This document shows positions 44,659 through 55,309 of a DNA stretch of 64,000 nt, in pieces. Source of the stretch: Cavia porcellus. Its lineage: Eukaryota > Chordata > Mammalia > Rodentia > Caviidae. The translations under genes and the position numbers were made by a program. The DNA lies in NCBI RefSeq assembly GCF_034190915.1, contig NW_026947490.1, positions 67,135,494 through 67,199,493 on the forward strand, given 5' to 3'. The stretch's first letter is position 1; each line of letters starts with the position of its first letter. Below the pieces are notes generated by a model. The model was not told the origin of the DNA. It was given only the letters and a program-made list of their open reading frames with translations, and ran no database searches.

Positions 44659-45165
44659 TGCAAAAATAGAAATAGAACTACGCATGACCCAGCAGTTCCT
44701 GAGTACGTCTGAGAGAAGTGAAGCCAGCACACAGCAGAGACCCCTGTGCAGTGAGTTTATTACAGCATTATCCACAAGAGCTAAGATACGGAACCAGCCC
44801 AAGTCCCCGGCAGTAGACCGGGCAGAGGAAAGGGAGTGCATAGAGGGGAGTGTAATTTAGCCACAAAGAATGAAATCCTGTCTGCTGCGGGAAAACAGGT
44901 GAAATTGGAAGACTTCATGTTGATAAAATAACCACACACAGAAAGACAAGTATCATGTATTTTCTCCAAAGTAGAAAAACACCAAAACAAAGGTGATCTG
45001 AAAAGGAGGAGTAGATCCTGGGAAGGGGTCAGGTGAGAAGGGAGAAAGTGGAGAAGGGAGAGGAGGCGGATGTGATATAGGGCAATGTATGCAGGTACGG
45101 AAATGCCACAGTGGAACTCATTGTTCTGGTTATTATACGCACACATAATAATATGAATAATAAAA
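44659..45165 (+). mobile_element. L1 3'-end, part 2 (after the LTR)
   Basis: It continues the ORF2 tail ('AAAATAGAAATAGAACTACG', 'CATGACCCAGCAGTTCCTGA', 'ACAGCATTATCCACAAGAGC', 'AGCCACAAAGAATGAAATCC'), then a GA-rich 3' UTR (about 45000-45075, 'AAGGGAGAAAGTGGAGAAGG') and an A-rich end (about 45147-45165). It is 5' truncated and cannot encode a working reverse transcriptase. Confidence 0.85.
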
Positions 45166-45174
45166 AGCAGTGTT

Positions 45175-45350
45175 TGTCTCTACTGAGCCTTCATATGAAA
45201 TGGCAACTTCCGTGCAGCCTACTATGAGACTTTGAGGCAATTGCCCAAGAAGGTGTGCCTGGATTCCTGACCCACTGAAACTGAGATAATAAATGTTTGT
45301 TGTTTTAAGCCTCAAGGTTCTGAGGTAATTTATTCTGGGCTATAAATAAC
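45175..45350 (+). mobile_element. MLT1-type LTR 3' end (sense)
   Basis: 'CTGAGCCTTCATATGAAATG', 'GATTCCTGACCCACTGAAAC', 'TGAGATAATAAATGTTTGTT', 'GTTTTAAGCCTCAAGGTTCT' and 'GAGGTAATTTATTCTGGGCT' follow the end of old MaLR LTRs, including the AATAAA signal. The L1 above abuts it. Confidence 0.7.
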
Positions 45351-46120
45351 AATTAAAAAGCCCACATAGATTAGTACAAATTATTCAGTTATTATTAGTT
45401 GTTGAAATCAAGGTATCAAAAGACTAAATGTATTTTCCATGGCCACCCAGAGAAGCAAAGTAAGAAATGACATTTAGATAAACAGCTGATAACCAGGCTT
45501 AATTTTTCCAAGACAGAAGAAAATTTTGACAGCATTTTGCATGAAATCACACTAATAGAATCTATGAGATCAGTAGACTTGTGCCATCTCTCCCCTCCAA
45601 TTCCTTTTTAACCTCTTTGTAGAGTAGCCATTCTGTGCTGGGCCTTAGCTCAGGAAATATTATTCCTTTAATAAGGTAACCTTCTCTTTAAAAAAAAAAA
45701 AGCATTTCCAGTCAATCAGTGTACATCCAATAAAATGAGGTAGTGAGTACAAGGAGGACAGTAACATTCAAAAAAGCACTTAGCAACCAAATAATCTGCT
45801 TTCTACCTGTCATGCTGAGAATCACATTACCATTTATTCTTGAAAATCTTATTCCCAAACTGATCACGCTTCAAGAAGCATCTTCTTAATTACACATCCT
45901 TCTTACTTAATCAAGTGGAAAGGAAAACTATCATAAATGCAAGAGGAGTATTTTCCTTTCTAGTGATGTGTTTAACTAGGACCCCTGCATTCTTTCCATG
46001 GGGAAATAACATGGTTCTAAATTATCACTTATATGATTGAAGATGGCACTTAGGTGTAAAAAATGTTTCACATTAACCAGGGCAATTTTAAAAATTCCTT
46101 GAAGGAATCTCACATGCACT
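45351..46120. other. Unique AT-rich stretch
   Basis: No gene or clear repeat is visible. An A12 run lies near 45690. Confidence 0.45.
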
Positions 46121-46121
46121 G

Positions 46122-46123
46122 GA

Positions 46124-46207
<84 letters not shown>

Positions 46208-46252
46208 AAAGAAAGAAAGAGAAAGAAGGAAGGAAAGAAAGAAAGAGACACA
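46122..46252 (+). repeat. (GAAA)n microsatellite
   Basis: About 22 uninterrupted GAAA units (46122-46209) are followed by interrupted GAAA/GGAA units and then GACA-type units to about 46285. Open frames through it (Lys/Glu/Arg repeats, or Phe/Leu/Ser on the other strand) are artefacts. Confidence 0.97.
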
Positions 46253-46289
46253 CAGAGAAAGACAGACAGAGAAAGACAGTCAGGGAAAG

Positions 46290-48659
46290 ACATTTAAAAG
46301 TTCAAACTTGCTAGTCTGGAGGTTAAATGTGCCTTTCTGCAAATCTCTTAAGTAAATCATAAAAACAAAAGCATTGCAGCCTTGATGGAGCCCTTCTGTC
46401 TGGTGTTATTGTTGGTAAATTGACCTTGGCGGGTTCCGATAGAGAGAGTACCACGGCGCAGACTGATAACAAGGTTTTCATACTCTGAGTGGTCAATAAA
46501 TAAGGAACAATAAATCTGGCACTGAAAGAGAAATAAAACCTCACCTTTTGGGAGAAAATGCCAACTCTATCACGAGACTGCCCCTCGTGCTTTTGCCCAG
46601 GGCTGATGTAGCTCAGTGTGCGAGCTCTGGGTCAGCACAATGGCAGCCACTGTACCAGCAATGCGCTGTGCGATGCTATCAGTGAGTGTATGGTAGGCCC
46701 TGCCCTCGTTCAGTCCAATATCCCTGTTAATAAACATCGCTTCTCATTGCAGGAGGGGGACTGGGCAGCAGAAAATCTAAGCAACTTAACTAAAGCCCTT
46801 TAGCTAGTGACAAATTGAGTCAACATTTGAACTTGGGTCGTTTTAATTTAAAAGCCTGAATGCTCTTGACTGTACTATATGGAGTTCCAAGCTCTGGATT
46901 TCAAAGAGGGTTAAATGTAGGCCTTTAAGCCCATAGCTTTGATTCATGCTGGTGATACACTGCTTCCTTTAGTAAAAGGGTTTGCACCCAACCACGGTGG
47001 AGACCATGAGAGCTAAGCAATGACTTTCTCAGGGCAACGACTGCACCCGGAAGGCAGAGTGAAGGCCTCAAAATGATGGGTATTTGAAGAAAGTCAGAGG
47101 GCTATTTGTAGTATTCCATCCCCCAGAATATTTCTGAGAAACAATCCCAGCACACTTACTGATCTTCTCCAAAAGAACTCACATACAGCTGTACAACAAC
47201 AGAAAACGTTCATACTCTAAGAAAAGGCCTTAGACACACCCACTGTCTGTTCCTCCGTATTAAGAATCCTGAGCAGTTTAATATTTCTAATCAGATAACG
47301 ATGTGGCTTTGCCTCCCATGATAATACTGTGAAACACTGTAAATAGCAATGTGATATTTTGCATCATTTTCGCAGCAAATAAAATAAGTTGACTGGTTCC
47401 TTAAAAAATTATCAAGATACTCATTTTAGGGGAAATACGAGGGATTTTTGGCACACAGAGTCAAAGAAAGAACATGATACGCAGTGCGTGCTTGGTCCAG
47501 TTTTAACTTTCTGCAGGGACCCTCGCCCCACTTGCTTGTGCCCTCACACGGTTTTACTGTCATCGGACAGAAAGTCAATCTACCTACAAGTATTTATTTA
47601 CTGCTGATCGCAAATCACATTATGCCCATTTTACCCTGGCAGCCTGTCTTATTTATGGTGAGGGTCTTATATTTCCTGTCATTCTTCTGGAGATTTTTCT
47701 CCGCATGGCTTCTAGTTCCCCTCATTAATCCTTCAAAACCCCTGGGAGGTACAAGTGTGCATATAATTTCCTCCGTATTCTAAAATACTGTTTAGAGTTT
47801 TGCTTTGAAATTGCTTTTAGGGCAGAATGTTTGGCTCTCTTAAGTGAACCTGTAATAAACACTGTTGAATTCTCTCCAAATTACCTCGAAGAATTACCTG
47901 CTTATCTGGAAGAAGCATCAGTGTAATTTTAGGGGATTTTGTTTGTATTCCGCAGCTCCAAGTCTTTGAACCCCTTCGCTGTCATTTTTCAGGCTTTCCA
48001 CGGGAAGGGCTCTGCTGAGAATGGTGCTCCGCAGCACTCTCCCTCAGAAATGCCGAAGACTGTTTTTGTTTCTACTTTGGTACATGTGATTCCAGCTCCA
48101 AAGGAAGCAAGATTTCCAAGATTAGGACAGTTTAGTCTGGAAAGGAGGCTAGTTAAAGGGAGAGTGATTAAAAGCTACTTAGGGTTTTTGAGAAGGCTTG
48201 TGAAAACTAAGTGATCCATTTTCGACCTTTTAAAAAACTAAGCAAAGAAATGCTCCATGAACTAAACCGCAGGCCTAAATCCAATTATACATTTCTTTTA
48301 CAGCCTTGGAGATAAGCACCACAACGAGCTCCCTTTTGCAGAGAAGGGACGGATCGGAAATGAGAAAAGCGAGCCAGCTGCACAGGGGCCCAGCGTTATA
48401 AGCAAAGGAGCAGTCAGAAGTCCTTGGTTGGACTCCGGAGCCCAGGCTTCCAGCCTTTGTGATATTTCCATGACGTGATCACTGCTCTTGCAGTTACTAG
48501 CCGCCGTCATCAGGGTTTTTCAGTTACCAGTTCCCCGGAAAAGCTCAGTAGTCCTTCCTGCTGATTCACAGGGTCTAGCACAGCCGAGGTGCTGCTCCAG
48601 GTCCACAAAGATCATTTTTCTGCAGCCAAAGAGAAACCGCAGCAGACTGGGTTAAACCC
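46290..48659. other. Mostly unique non-coding stretch
   Basis: No gene is recognised. At 46599-46630 'GGGCTGATGTAGCTCAGTGT' resembles the start of an ID element, too short to call. Frames of 99 codons (47484-47783) and 91 codons (47939-48214), both plus, have no known relatives that I can see. Confidence 0.45.
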
Positions 48660-48800
48660 TGTCTCTTCCACAAATGCCTTGGGGGAGATTATCTGATCTC
48701 TCCAAACCTCAGTGTCTTTATGTGTTAAATAACGATATTAATATAATTACCTGGAGAAATCAGTAGGAGGCTGAAGGATGACCACTGTGTTCTCTAAATA
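48660..48800 (+). repeat. MIR fragment (sense)
   Basis: 'GATCTCTCCAAACCTCAGTG', 'TCTTTATGTGTTAAATAACG' and 'ATATTAATATAATTACCTGG' follow the MIR core ('cctctctgagcctcagtttcctcatctgtaaaatggg...taatagtacct'). Confidence 0.65.
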
Positions 48801-50160
48801 CTAGCTGTCATGTTTATTCCTCAGAGAGAGTTAAGAACGTTGTGGTGGGAAAGGAAGCGATGCTGGCAGTTGGGTAGTGGAGATTGTAGAGTTGGGAATA
48901 TATTTACTTTTGGCAATATGGAGTCGGTGGTAAGAGCCCAATAACTTTTACGGATTTTCCTATTGGATGGGTTTGTAAACATCAGTGAAAATGTCTTCAA
49001 GCTAATTTAGAAATCACCCCCACACATTGGGGTTGCTAGCCAATATTTGAATAGTACAGTGAATCTTCAGGTAAAAAGATGAGTCCACAGTGAAGTCAGG
49101 TGGTCAGAGTGACCTCTGGGACAGGGTCCGGTCCATCGGCAGCAGGCATAGTAAAGGGAACGTGAGGTTCAGGACACAGATTAGAGTGATGTCTCATTGT
49201 GTCTGTGCAGGAAAAGCTCACTTTGGCTTCCTGAGTCAAGGCTAAGAACCCCAGAGGCCACAGCCTGAAGAAGCAGAGAGGGCGTCAGAGTGAGAGCGAC
49301 TCAGTTCCTGAGCCGGGCACGATGCCCATCTCACTGCTAGGCCAACCTTCCTCCACTGATGACTGATGGACGGTAACGGGCCGGTGCCACACAGAGTGCC
49401 TTGCTCAGGAGACACGCAGAGCATCGGGTGCTCACAGTGGAGAGCTGCCCTGTTCCGCTGTTTCCTGCTGCACAGGATGGTGCAGCTGCCCAGTGATTAT
49501 TTCCTGATTATTTTTTAAAGCAGTCGAAGAATCTGGTTAAATGAACATCAAGAATGACCACAGTGGATGAGAGGTGTCACTAAAGGGAATTATGACACTA
49601 GGGAGGGTGGCTTGTGGAGGAGGAAGTGGGTCAGTGCTTCCAGTTAGCCTGAGATCTTCCCTCTAGTCTGTCTTCTTGGGAGACTTACACATGCTGAGGT
49701 CTGACCTTTGGAAAATGCCAGAGTTTCTTCTGTTCACTTGGCCACCACTCTAAAGTCTGAGGTCCAGGAGCCACAGTGTGATCACTGAACACAGGAGCAC
49801 TGGGTCTTTCTGCTTCTCCAGAGACTGGCGCTGGGTCCTGTGCTGGCCTCTCAAAGTTTGCTGATGGCCTGGAGAGCAGATAGCTCTGAAGAAATTGGCA
49901 TTTGCCATCACCAATATGGTCCAAATGAAGCTCGGATAGTGGGGCTGACTAATGAAGAATGTTAGCAAAACCACTGTGAATTGTTACAAATATGTATGTA
50001 TTTTCCAGTGAACATAAACTTTCCAGTGAGAAAAGTTTTCTTTTAGGAAGTGGTTTTCAGCTGTCTTCTAAAATTAAGTGGAAGCTTTAAAAATACCAGT
50101 TATGTTTTCCATATTTTTTATGCTTTAAGAAATAAATCAAGGTTTTTTTTTAATGAAAAC
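48801..50160. other. Unique non-coding stretch
   Basis: No gene or confident repeat is visible. Frames do not exceed 79 codons. Confidence 0.45.
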
Positions 50161-50164
50161 TGTA

Positions 50165-50720
50165 TTTCAGGATAATTGTGAAATTGCGTTCAGAAATAAC
50201 ATCAGGAGATCCACAGTAACCCTTCCCCGGTTTATCTCCTGCAAAACTCTGCTAGACGCTCACAACCTGGATGCTAACAATGGGTTTACTCGAGACGGAA
50301 GGCTCCTTCCCCTCACAGCCACCTCCTGTCGCCTTTCACAGTCACACTCCCCCATCTACTCCCGCCCCAGTTAAGCCCAGAAACCGCAAATCTGTTCTCT
50401 GTTTCTGCAATTTTGCTATTTGAAGAATGGCGTATAGATGGAACCATTGTGAATAGTCTTTTAGAGATTGCCATTTTTTAAAAACTCAGTAACTCTCTGG
50501 AGATTCATCCAGGTTGTTATGGGTATCAGTGGTTCATTTCTTTTTATTACTGAGTGTAGTAAACTAGATTACTGGATGTGCCACACTTTCTATAACCATT
50601 ACCCACAGAAAGACACTTGGCTTCTTTCCAGTGTGGGGCCATTATGAAGCTACTGCAAACATTCAAGTACAGATGTTTGGTTCACATAAGTCTTCATTTC
50701 TAAGAACTGTTACACGAGTG
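50165..50720 (-). mobile_element. Old L1 3' fragment (antisense)
   Basis: The part 50430-50700 is the reverse complement of the ORF2-end/3' UTR passage of old mammalian L1: 'GGAACCATTGTGAATAGTCT', 'CTGGAGATTCATCCAGGTTG', 'TATCAGTGGTTCATTTCTTT', 'CTTTCCAGTGTGGGGCCATT', 'CACATAAGTCTTCATTTCTA'. The 50165-50430 part continues it less clearly. Diverged and non-coding. Confidence 0.75.
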
Positions 50721-51575
50721 AGAAATAAACTTCCTAAAGCTATTACAAATCTGGTCTTTGTTACAGAATAGCTGGTAACTATGTTCTCTATCCATCTATG
50801 CTAAATAATGAACATCTTTTTGTGATCACAATGGTTACTGATTCTTGAAGTAGCTGCAGGTACAATCTGTAACTTCACTGTAATAGAACATTTAAAACAT
50901 GCCAGATCTCAGGCTGCATTCCAGATATACAAATTTATATAAGCCATAAAATCATTCTGTAGATCAAGGGCTGCATTTTCTATCATTTGCCAGATGAGGA
51001 TGAAGGGACACAGGAAGAAAAGGCTGAAACTGAGATTAGAAGGGAAACAGACTGGTGCCAGGACCCACAGTTGTGCCACTGTTGTGTTACCTTTCTGTTC
51101 TGCTGAGTCTTTGCAAAATCTTTGTGAAATAGCTTTTGGAATTTCAAAGGAAGGCTCCAATAAAGCTAAATCCTTGGTTACTCCAAGGCCTGTGTACACT
51201 GATTGAATATAAAATATCACTTTGATTTCTGAGTTGTGGAAGGCAGCTTAGTGTGAGAACCTCATGATCTCCAGAGTTGCAGAACCCTCCTCCAGATAAG
51301 GCGATAGCGAAGCTCTCAAGGCTCCGTCCATGTGGTAGTTTTGCTCAGTAAGACCAATGACCTGAGGAACAAATGGAAACTCAGAATTTCTAGGGAGAGG
51401 TGTAGCCCAAAAGGAAGGAAATTGAACTGACTGTGCCCAGACACTTCTCCTGATTTGCTGCATTTTTAAAGATGATATTCTATCTTTCCAGAGAGTAAAA
51501 AACTAGAAAGACTTGAAAACTGAGCTGAATTCTTTTGCCTAATAATATTGAGGAACTGATAGAATTAGATGCCAA
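50721..51575. other. Unique stretch, possible MIR remnant
   Basis: No gene is visible. At about 50890-51060 a few words resemble a decayed antisense MIR ('TTTGCCAGATGAGGATGAAG', 'GGGACACAGGAAG'). A 103-codon minus-strand frame (50909-51220) is unrecognised. Confidence 0.4.
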
Positions 51576-51591
51576 TATCTAAATGTATTCT
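51576..51591 (+). repeat. Target-site duplication, left copy
   Basis: TATCTAAATGTATTCT precedes the poly-T of the insert and is repeated exactly at 51991-52006. Confidence 0.9.
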
Positions 51592-51990
51592 TTTTTTTTA
51601 TTTTAAAGAGTTTAAGACAAAACAGGACATAACAAAGCAGATCAGAACAGAACAATGTAAGCAACACAGTATTTCACCAGAAGACAACCCGTAATTAACA
51701 GTAACTTCCACAATGTCTCTTTCTTTGCAATAATTGAGCATAACTTCATATACCATAGTATCAAACATAAAAAGATGGTATAAAACCATTCAAGACAATG
51801 AGAGTATTACAGGGCATTCAGAACCAAATAACAGAAAACGAACAATGGCTACTATATCATCTCATTTTCCATAGAAAATTTGTTTATACTATCACACGTA
51901 ATACAATCCAATGAGATACAACATGATAGAGCCAATGGAAACAGAAGAGCAAAAACATGGTAGGACTTCAGAGTAAGATAATATTATATC
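51592..51990 (-). mobile_element. Retroposed copy of an unidentified transcript
   Basis: A 399-base insert starts on the plus strand with a T run (51592-51599). It is bounded by an exact 16-base direct repeat, so it is an L1-machinery retroposon whose poly-A end points to lower coordinates. An AAATAAA-type signal overlaps the tail. The body is not SINE-like, shows none of the L1 tail passages seen elsewhere here, and is U-rich on the sense strand like a 3' UTR. A 63-codon minus-strand frame (51598-51789) ends just before the tail and is Cys/Val-rich, probably chance. Best guess: a 5'-truncated processed copy of an mRNA 3' end. An L1 3' UTR of unfamiliar type is the alternative. Confidence 0.7.
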
Positions 51991-52006
51991 TATCTAAATG
52001 TATTCT
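51991..52006 (+). repeat. Target-site duplication, right copy
   Basis: An exact repeat of 51576-51591. The flanking AT-rich sequence continues with a related word (TATCTAAATATA), so the region is mildly repetitive, but a 16-base exact match at the insert edges is unlikely by chance. Confidence 0.9.
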
Positions 52007-52063
52007 AATATCTAAATATATCACCTAATATTAGTAATAATGCCCTCTCGTTTATACGAATAG

Positions 52064-52180
52064 AAGTGGTTTGGACTGAGGACCAGAGAAGTTCATTCAA
52101 GATCACAAAGCAAGCTTCCACTGGAATCGGGACTTACCCCCATAACTCATTCCACTCCTGCTGTTCTGCTCCCAGACAGA
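52064..52180 (-). repeat. MIR fragment (antisense)
   Basis: 'GACTGAGGACCAGAGAAGTT', 'CATTCAAGATCACAAAGCAA' and 'TCCACTGGAATCGGGACTTA' follow the reverse-complement MIR path ('gaggcacagagaggtta...gtcacacagctagt'). Confidence 0.65.
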
Positions 52181-52892
52181 AGACTCACAGCCCTGGGAAA
52201 GCCCTCCTGGGGAGGCTGCTGGGAGAAAGGGAAGAAGCTGCCACATACTCAGCCACACAGAACAAACATCTCAGAAAATATGTCCAGGCCAAGGCGGATC
52301 TACAACAGGATAAACAATTCTCACTTTGACTAATTAAACTAAACCAGAGTTAAAACAGCCAAAAATACATCTGAAGATTATTTCCAAAACGTGTGTTCTG
52401 TAGCATTAAAATGGACATTCAAATGATTAGTCTGTAATCATCTTTGCTAAAATAGAAGTCGCGCGTGTTCATTTGGTAGGGACATGTAGGACATGTGATA
52501 ACATCCTATCTGTTCTCTCAGGGAGCCAGGTGGCTCCAGCTACTCCTCAGACTGATGTATTAAAGGAAGACACTCAGTGTCCCCTGCTGGAACTACAGCC
52601 ACCACTCCTAGAAAGAAATTACTGTTTGGATATGTCTTATAACACCAAACTGATGTCAGACATCAGAATGAGCATTGAAAAACATGATCTTCATAAGCTG
52701 GTCTAATACAGGAGTGTAGAAAACATCTACATGAAGTATCACTGTGGAATCAAGAGGGTTAAAACGACTCTTGGCAAGAGCTGGAGCTAGGCGAGTGATC
52801 CAGGGCTGGGGCCAGGAGCGCAGGAGAATAGGGAGAGGACTCCACACCACACACCCATCCTCTGCCTATGACTTCTGTTGGAATACCTCCTT
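52181..52892. other. Unique non-coding stretch
   Basis: No gene or clear repeat is visible. Frames of 60-90 codons on both strands are unrecognised. Confidence 0.45.
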
Positions 52893-53060
52893 CCTTTCTT
52901 TCTCTCTTTCCTCCCTCCCTCCCTCCCCACTCCCTCCCTGCCTCCCTCCCTCCCTCCCTCCCTCCCTCCCTCCCTCCTTTCCTTCCTTCCTTTCTTCCTT
53001 CCTTCCTTCCTTTCTTCTTTTTCCTCTTCCTTTTCTTCTCTTTCTCTCTCTCCCTGCAAT
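52893..53060 (+). repeat. Polypyrimidine (TCCC/TTCC)n tract
   Basis: Imperfect CCTT, CTTT and CCCT units. The central (CCCT)n block lies at about 52936-52975. It gives Ser/Pro/Leu-rich and Glu/Arg/Lys-rich artefact frames and may form triplex DNA. Confidence 0.95.
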
Positions 53061-53397
53061 TATTAATTATACTGAATATTCATTCACAAGGGAAATGCCT
53101 TTTTTTCAGAGCAATTGGGGAAAACACCATCATTAAAGATTCCAAGCTACAAAGCTGCATACAGCTCTGTGTGTTCTTAATGTGTTCTTTACTGCATATT
53201 TTCTAATTCTGCTGAAGTTTTTATTGGGTGCCATACACAGAACCTGCTAGTAACAAAGTGAAGCTGGTTAAAGCCTGTTCTTTAGAAGGCAGCTAAATTA
53301 CTCAAGCTAACTCACGCCGCAATGGCAGTGTGAAATCCTCTGTGTTTGCAGACCTGATCCACGCACTGCTTGGCCATATTTTTGGTCAGAGATATTG
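53061..53397. other. Unassigned stretch between two simple repeats
   Basis: Nothing recognisable. It lies between a pyrimidine tract and a purine tract on the plus strand. Confidence 0.4.
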
Positions 53398-53585
53398 AGG
53401 AAAAGAAGGAGCTCATGATGGAAGAAGAGAGAGGGGAGAAGGATAAGGGAAGAGAGAGAAGCAAGGGAAGGGGAGAGGGAGGAAGGGAGGAGACAGAAGG
53501 AGAGGGGAGGGAAGCAAAACAGAGAGGGGAGGAAAAAAGAAAGGAAGGAGGGATGGAGGGAAGGAAAGGCGATGAAAGAGAAAAC
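53398..53585 (+). repeat. GA/GGA-rich purine stretch
   Basis: An irregular purine-rich stretch (GGAAG, AGAGGG, GGGAGG units) with few pyrimidines. Together with 52893-53060 it makes a polypyrimidine/polypurine pair about 350 bases apart on the same strand, with limited complementarity. Confidence 0.85.
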
Positions 53586-53599
53586 GACATATAGCTATT

Positions 53600-54190
53600 A
53601 TGATGAGCGATACAGACAGATTAAAGCTACTCTGGTTTTCTGCTTATGCAACATGCTTCTTGTTCCTCTTATCTTGCTTTTTTCCGGATAAATATAATAT
53701 TTTTCATTCTGTTTTGGTTTCTCTGTTGACTTTTGAATTACCTGTCTTTGTGGTTGCTCTAGAAATGGCAACACACACACTTAAGCTCACTGTCCCTTTT
53801 CACACAGTAGTTAGGGCTCCATGGACGTATACAGACCTTACAGAAATGTAACTAAAATTAGTTTCTCCACATCCTGTGTTTTGAGGTATGTTTTGCCCTC
53901 ACGTTTGCTCACATACACATCATCTTGGATACTGACCTGGGCACTCATGCTTTCTTGTGACCTCAATTCATTCGAGGAGGCCCAGGGTTTGCTTTGGTAG
54001 CATATCTTCTAATTCAGATAATGTTTTTTTAACATTTCTAATGTGCATCTGTTGAATATTAACTATCTCTGCTTTGTAGTGTGAAAATATCTCCATTTGA
54101 CCTTCTTTTTTGATTGAAAGATATTTTCTCTGGAAAAGAATCCTAAATCAATTGCTTTATTATTTTTCTTATGACTTGTTAAAGATGCAA
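53600..54190 (-). mobile_element. Old L1 3' region (antisense), part 1
   Basis: The T-rich sequence follows the reverse complement of an old mammalian L1 tail: 'GTTGCTCTAGAAATGGCAAC', then near the end 'GAAAATATCTCCATTTGACC', 'TTCTTTTTTGATTGAAAGAT' and 'ATTTTCTCTGGAAAAGAATC'. The next expected passages of this L1 are found only from about 56470, so the element appears split by the intervening LTR-rich DNA. Confidence 0.6.
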
Positions 54191-54274
54191 TCCCATTTTG
54201 ACTGTAGGCATGAACTATCACTTAGTTCTAACTCAAGAAGCATAACACAAGTCAGAGGATACATCCTAAATTAC
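54191..54274. other. Short unassigned stretch
   Basis: It lies between the L1 break and the MaLR LTR. Either continues decayed L1 or belongs to the inserted DNA. Confidence 0.35.
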
Positions 54275-54560
54275 TTTTCGTGTTGCTGAGACATGATACC
54301 CAACACTCAGAGTGCAAAGAGAAAAGGTTTAGATAGTTCAGAGCTTGAAGCGGTTTCAGTTCATAGCTGGCAGGCTCCAAGGCAGAGTGGTGTGGGAGAG
54401 AAGCAGAGAAGTGGCTCATGGCAGGCAGAAGACAGCAAAGCAGTGAAGCAGAAGGTAGCAAGTGACAAGTGACAATCCTCTTTCTGTCCATTATTTTATC
54501 CAGGCTACCTAAACTTAGGACACAACTAGGTTGGGGCAGCTTCCTCCAGGCATTGCATCA
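54275..54560 (-). mobile_element. MaLR LTR fragment (rodent type), antisense
   Basis: 'ATTACTTTTCGTGTTGCTGA', 'AGAAAAGGTTTAGATAGTTC', 'GTTTCAGTTCATAGCTGGCA' and 'GGCTCCAAGGCAGAGTGGTG' mirror the MaLR LTR 3' half, as at 32866-33216. The far edge is blurred. Confidence 0.6.
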
Positions 54561-54719
54561 TGAATCAGTCCCAGAGGTAGTTCCAGCCGCCTCTGGAAAG
54601 TCCCATCTATGATTTTATGAGGTTTTAGGAAGACATCTGGGCACTGCCTTAACAGAATACCTATGACTGTGTGCATATGGTTATGTGAGTGTGTCACATG
54701 CAATTGGCCTGAATGTGCT

Positions 54720-55081
54720 TCTGGAGACTTTCATTTTCCAGTTGCCCCTCAGAAAGCAATTGGCAATGGTAGCTCCCTATGTGGCAAGGAATTGCAGCTG
54801 GCCTCTGGAAGCTGGAGAGGACATGTGGCTGACAGTCACCAAAAAGTGCATTTGCTTGGTCCAACAGCCACTCAGAACCAAAGCTGGCCAACAAATGTAT
54901 AAGCAGGGAAGTGTGCCCTTCCCAGAGGAGCAGACAGCTGTGGCTGACCTTTAAGCTGAAGAAGGGTCAGCTAAACTGTGCCCAAACTCCTGACTACAGG
55001 AATTGTACAATAATACATAGGTGTCACATTTTAAGCCAGTGAGTTTGGAGTAATGTTGTGCACACAAGATGGCTAATACAG
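54720..55081 (+). mobile_element. MLT1-type MaLR LTR (sense)
   Basis: The diagnostic end reads 'TTTTAAGCCAGTGAGTTTGG', 'AGTAATGTTGTGCACACAAG', 'ATGGCTAATACAG', the end of MLT1/MaLR LTRs. Upstream 'CTGGAAGCTGGAGAGGACAT' fits the middle. The start is approximate. Confidence 0.6.
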
Positions 55082-55202
55082 ATCTTAAGCACTGACAGTA
55101 CACTACTAATATAACAAATACCTAAAACTTTAGGAGTGGATTAGACCTGGCAGTAGACACAAGCCAAAAGAATTCTGAAGCAAATCACTCTTACCAGTTT
55201 GT

Positions 55203-55286
55203 TTGGGCAGAAGTGCTAAGGATCGACCTTGGTCGTGGCATGTGCTAGGCGGGTGGTCTACCTACTGAGCTACATTCTCAGCACTA
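55203..55286 (-). mobile_element. ID-type SINE (antisense), tail-less
   Basis: On the minus strand: 'GTGCTGAGAATGTAGCTCAG', 'TAGGTAGACCACCCGCCTAG', 'CAAGGTCGATCCTTAGCACT'. A and B box regions of the tRNA-derived promoter are visible. It is not a functional tRNA gene. No target duplication was found. Confidence 0.75.
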
Positions 55287-55309
55287 GATAATCATTGTGG
55301 AAGTCTAAA

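Noticed and set aside
46599..46640. Additional ID element
   Set aside because: Only about 20-30 bases resemble the ID start; no B box, tail or target duplication.
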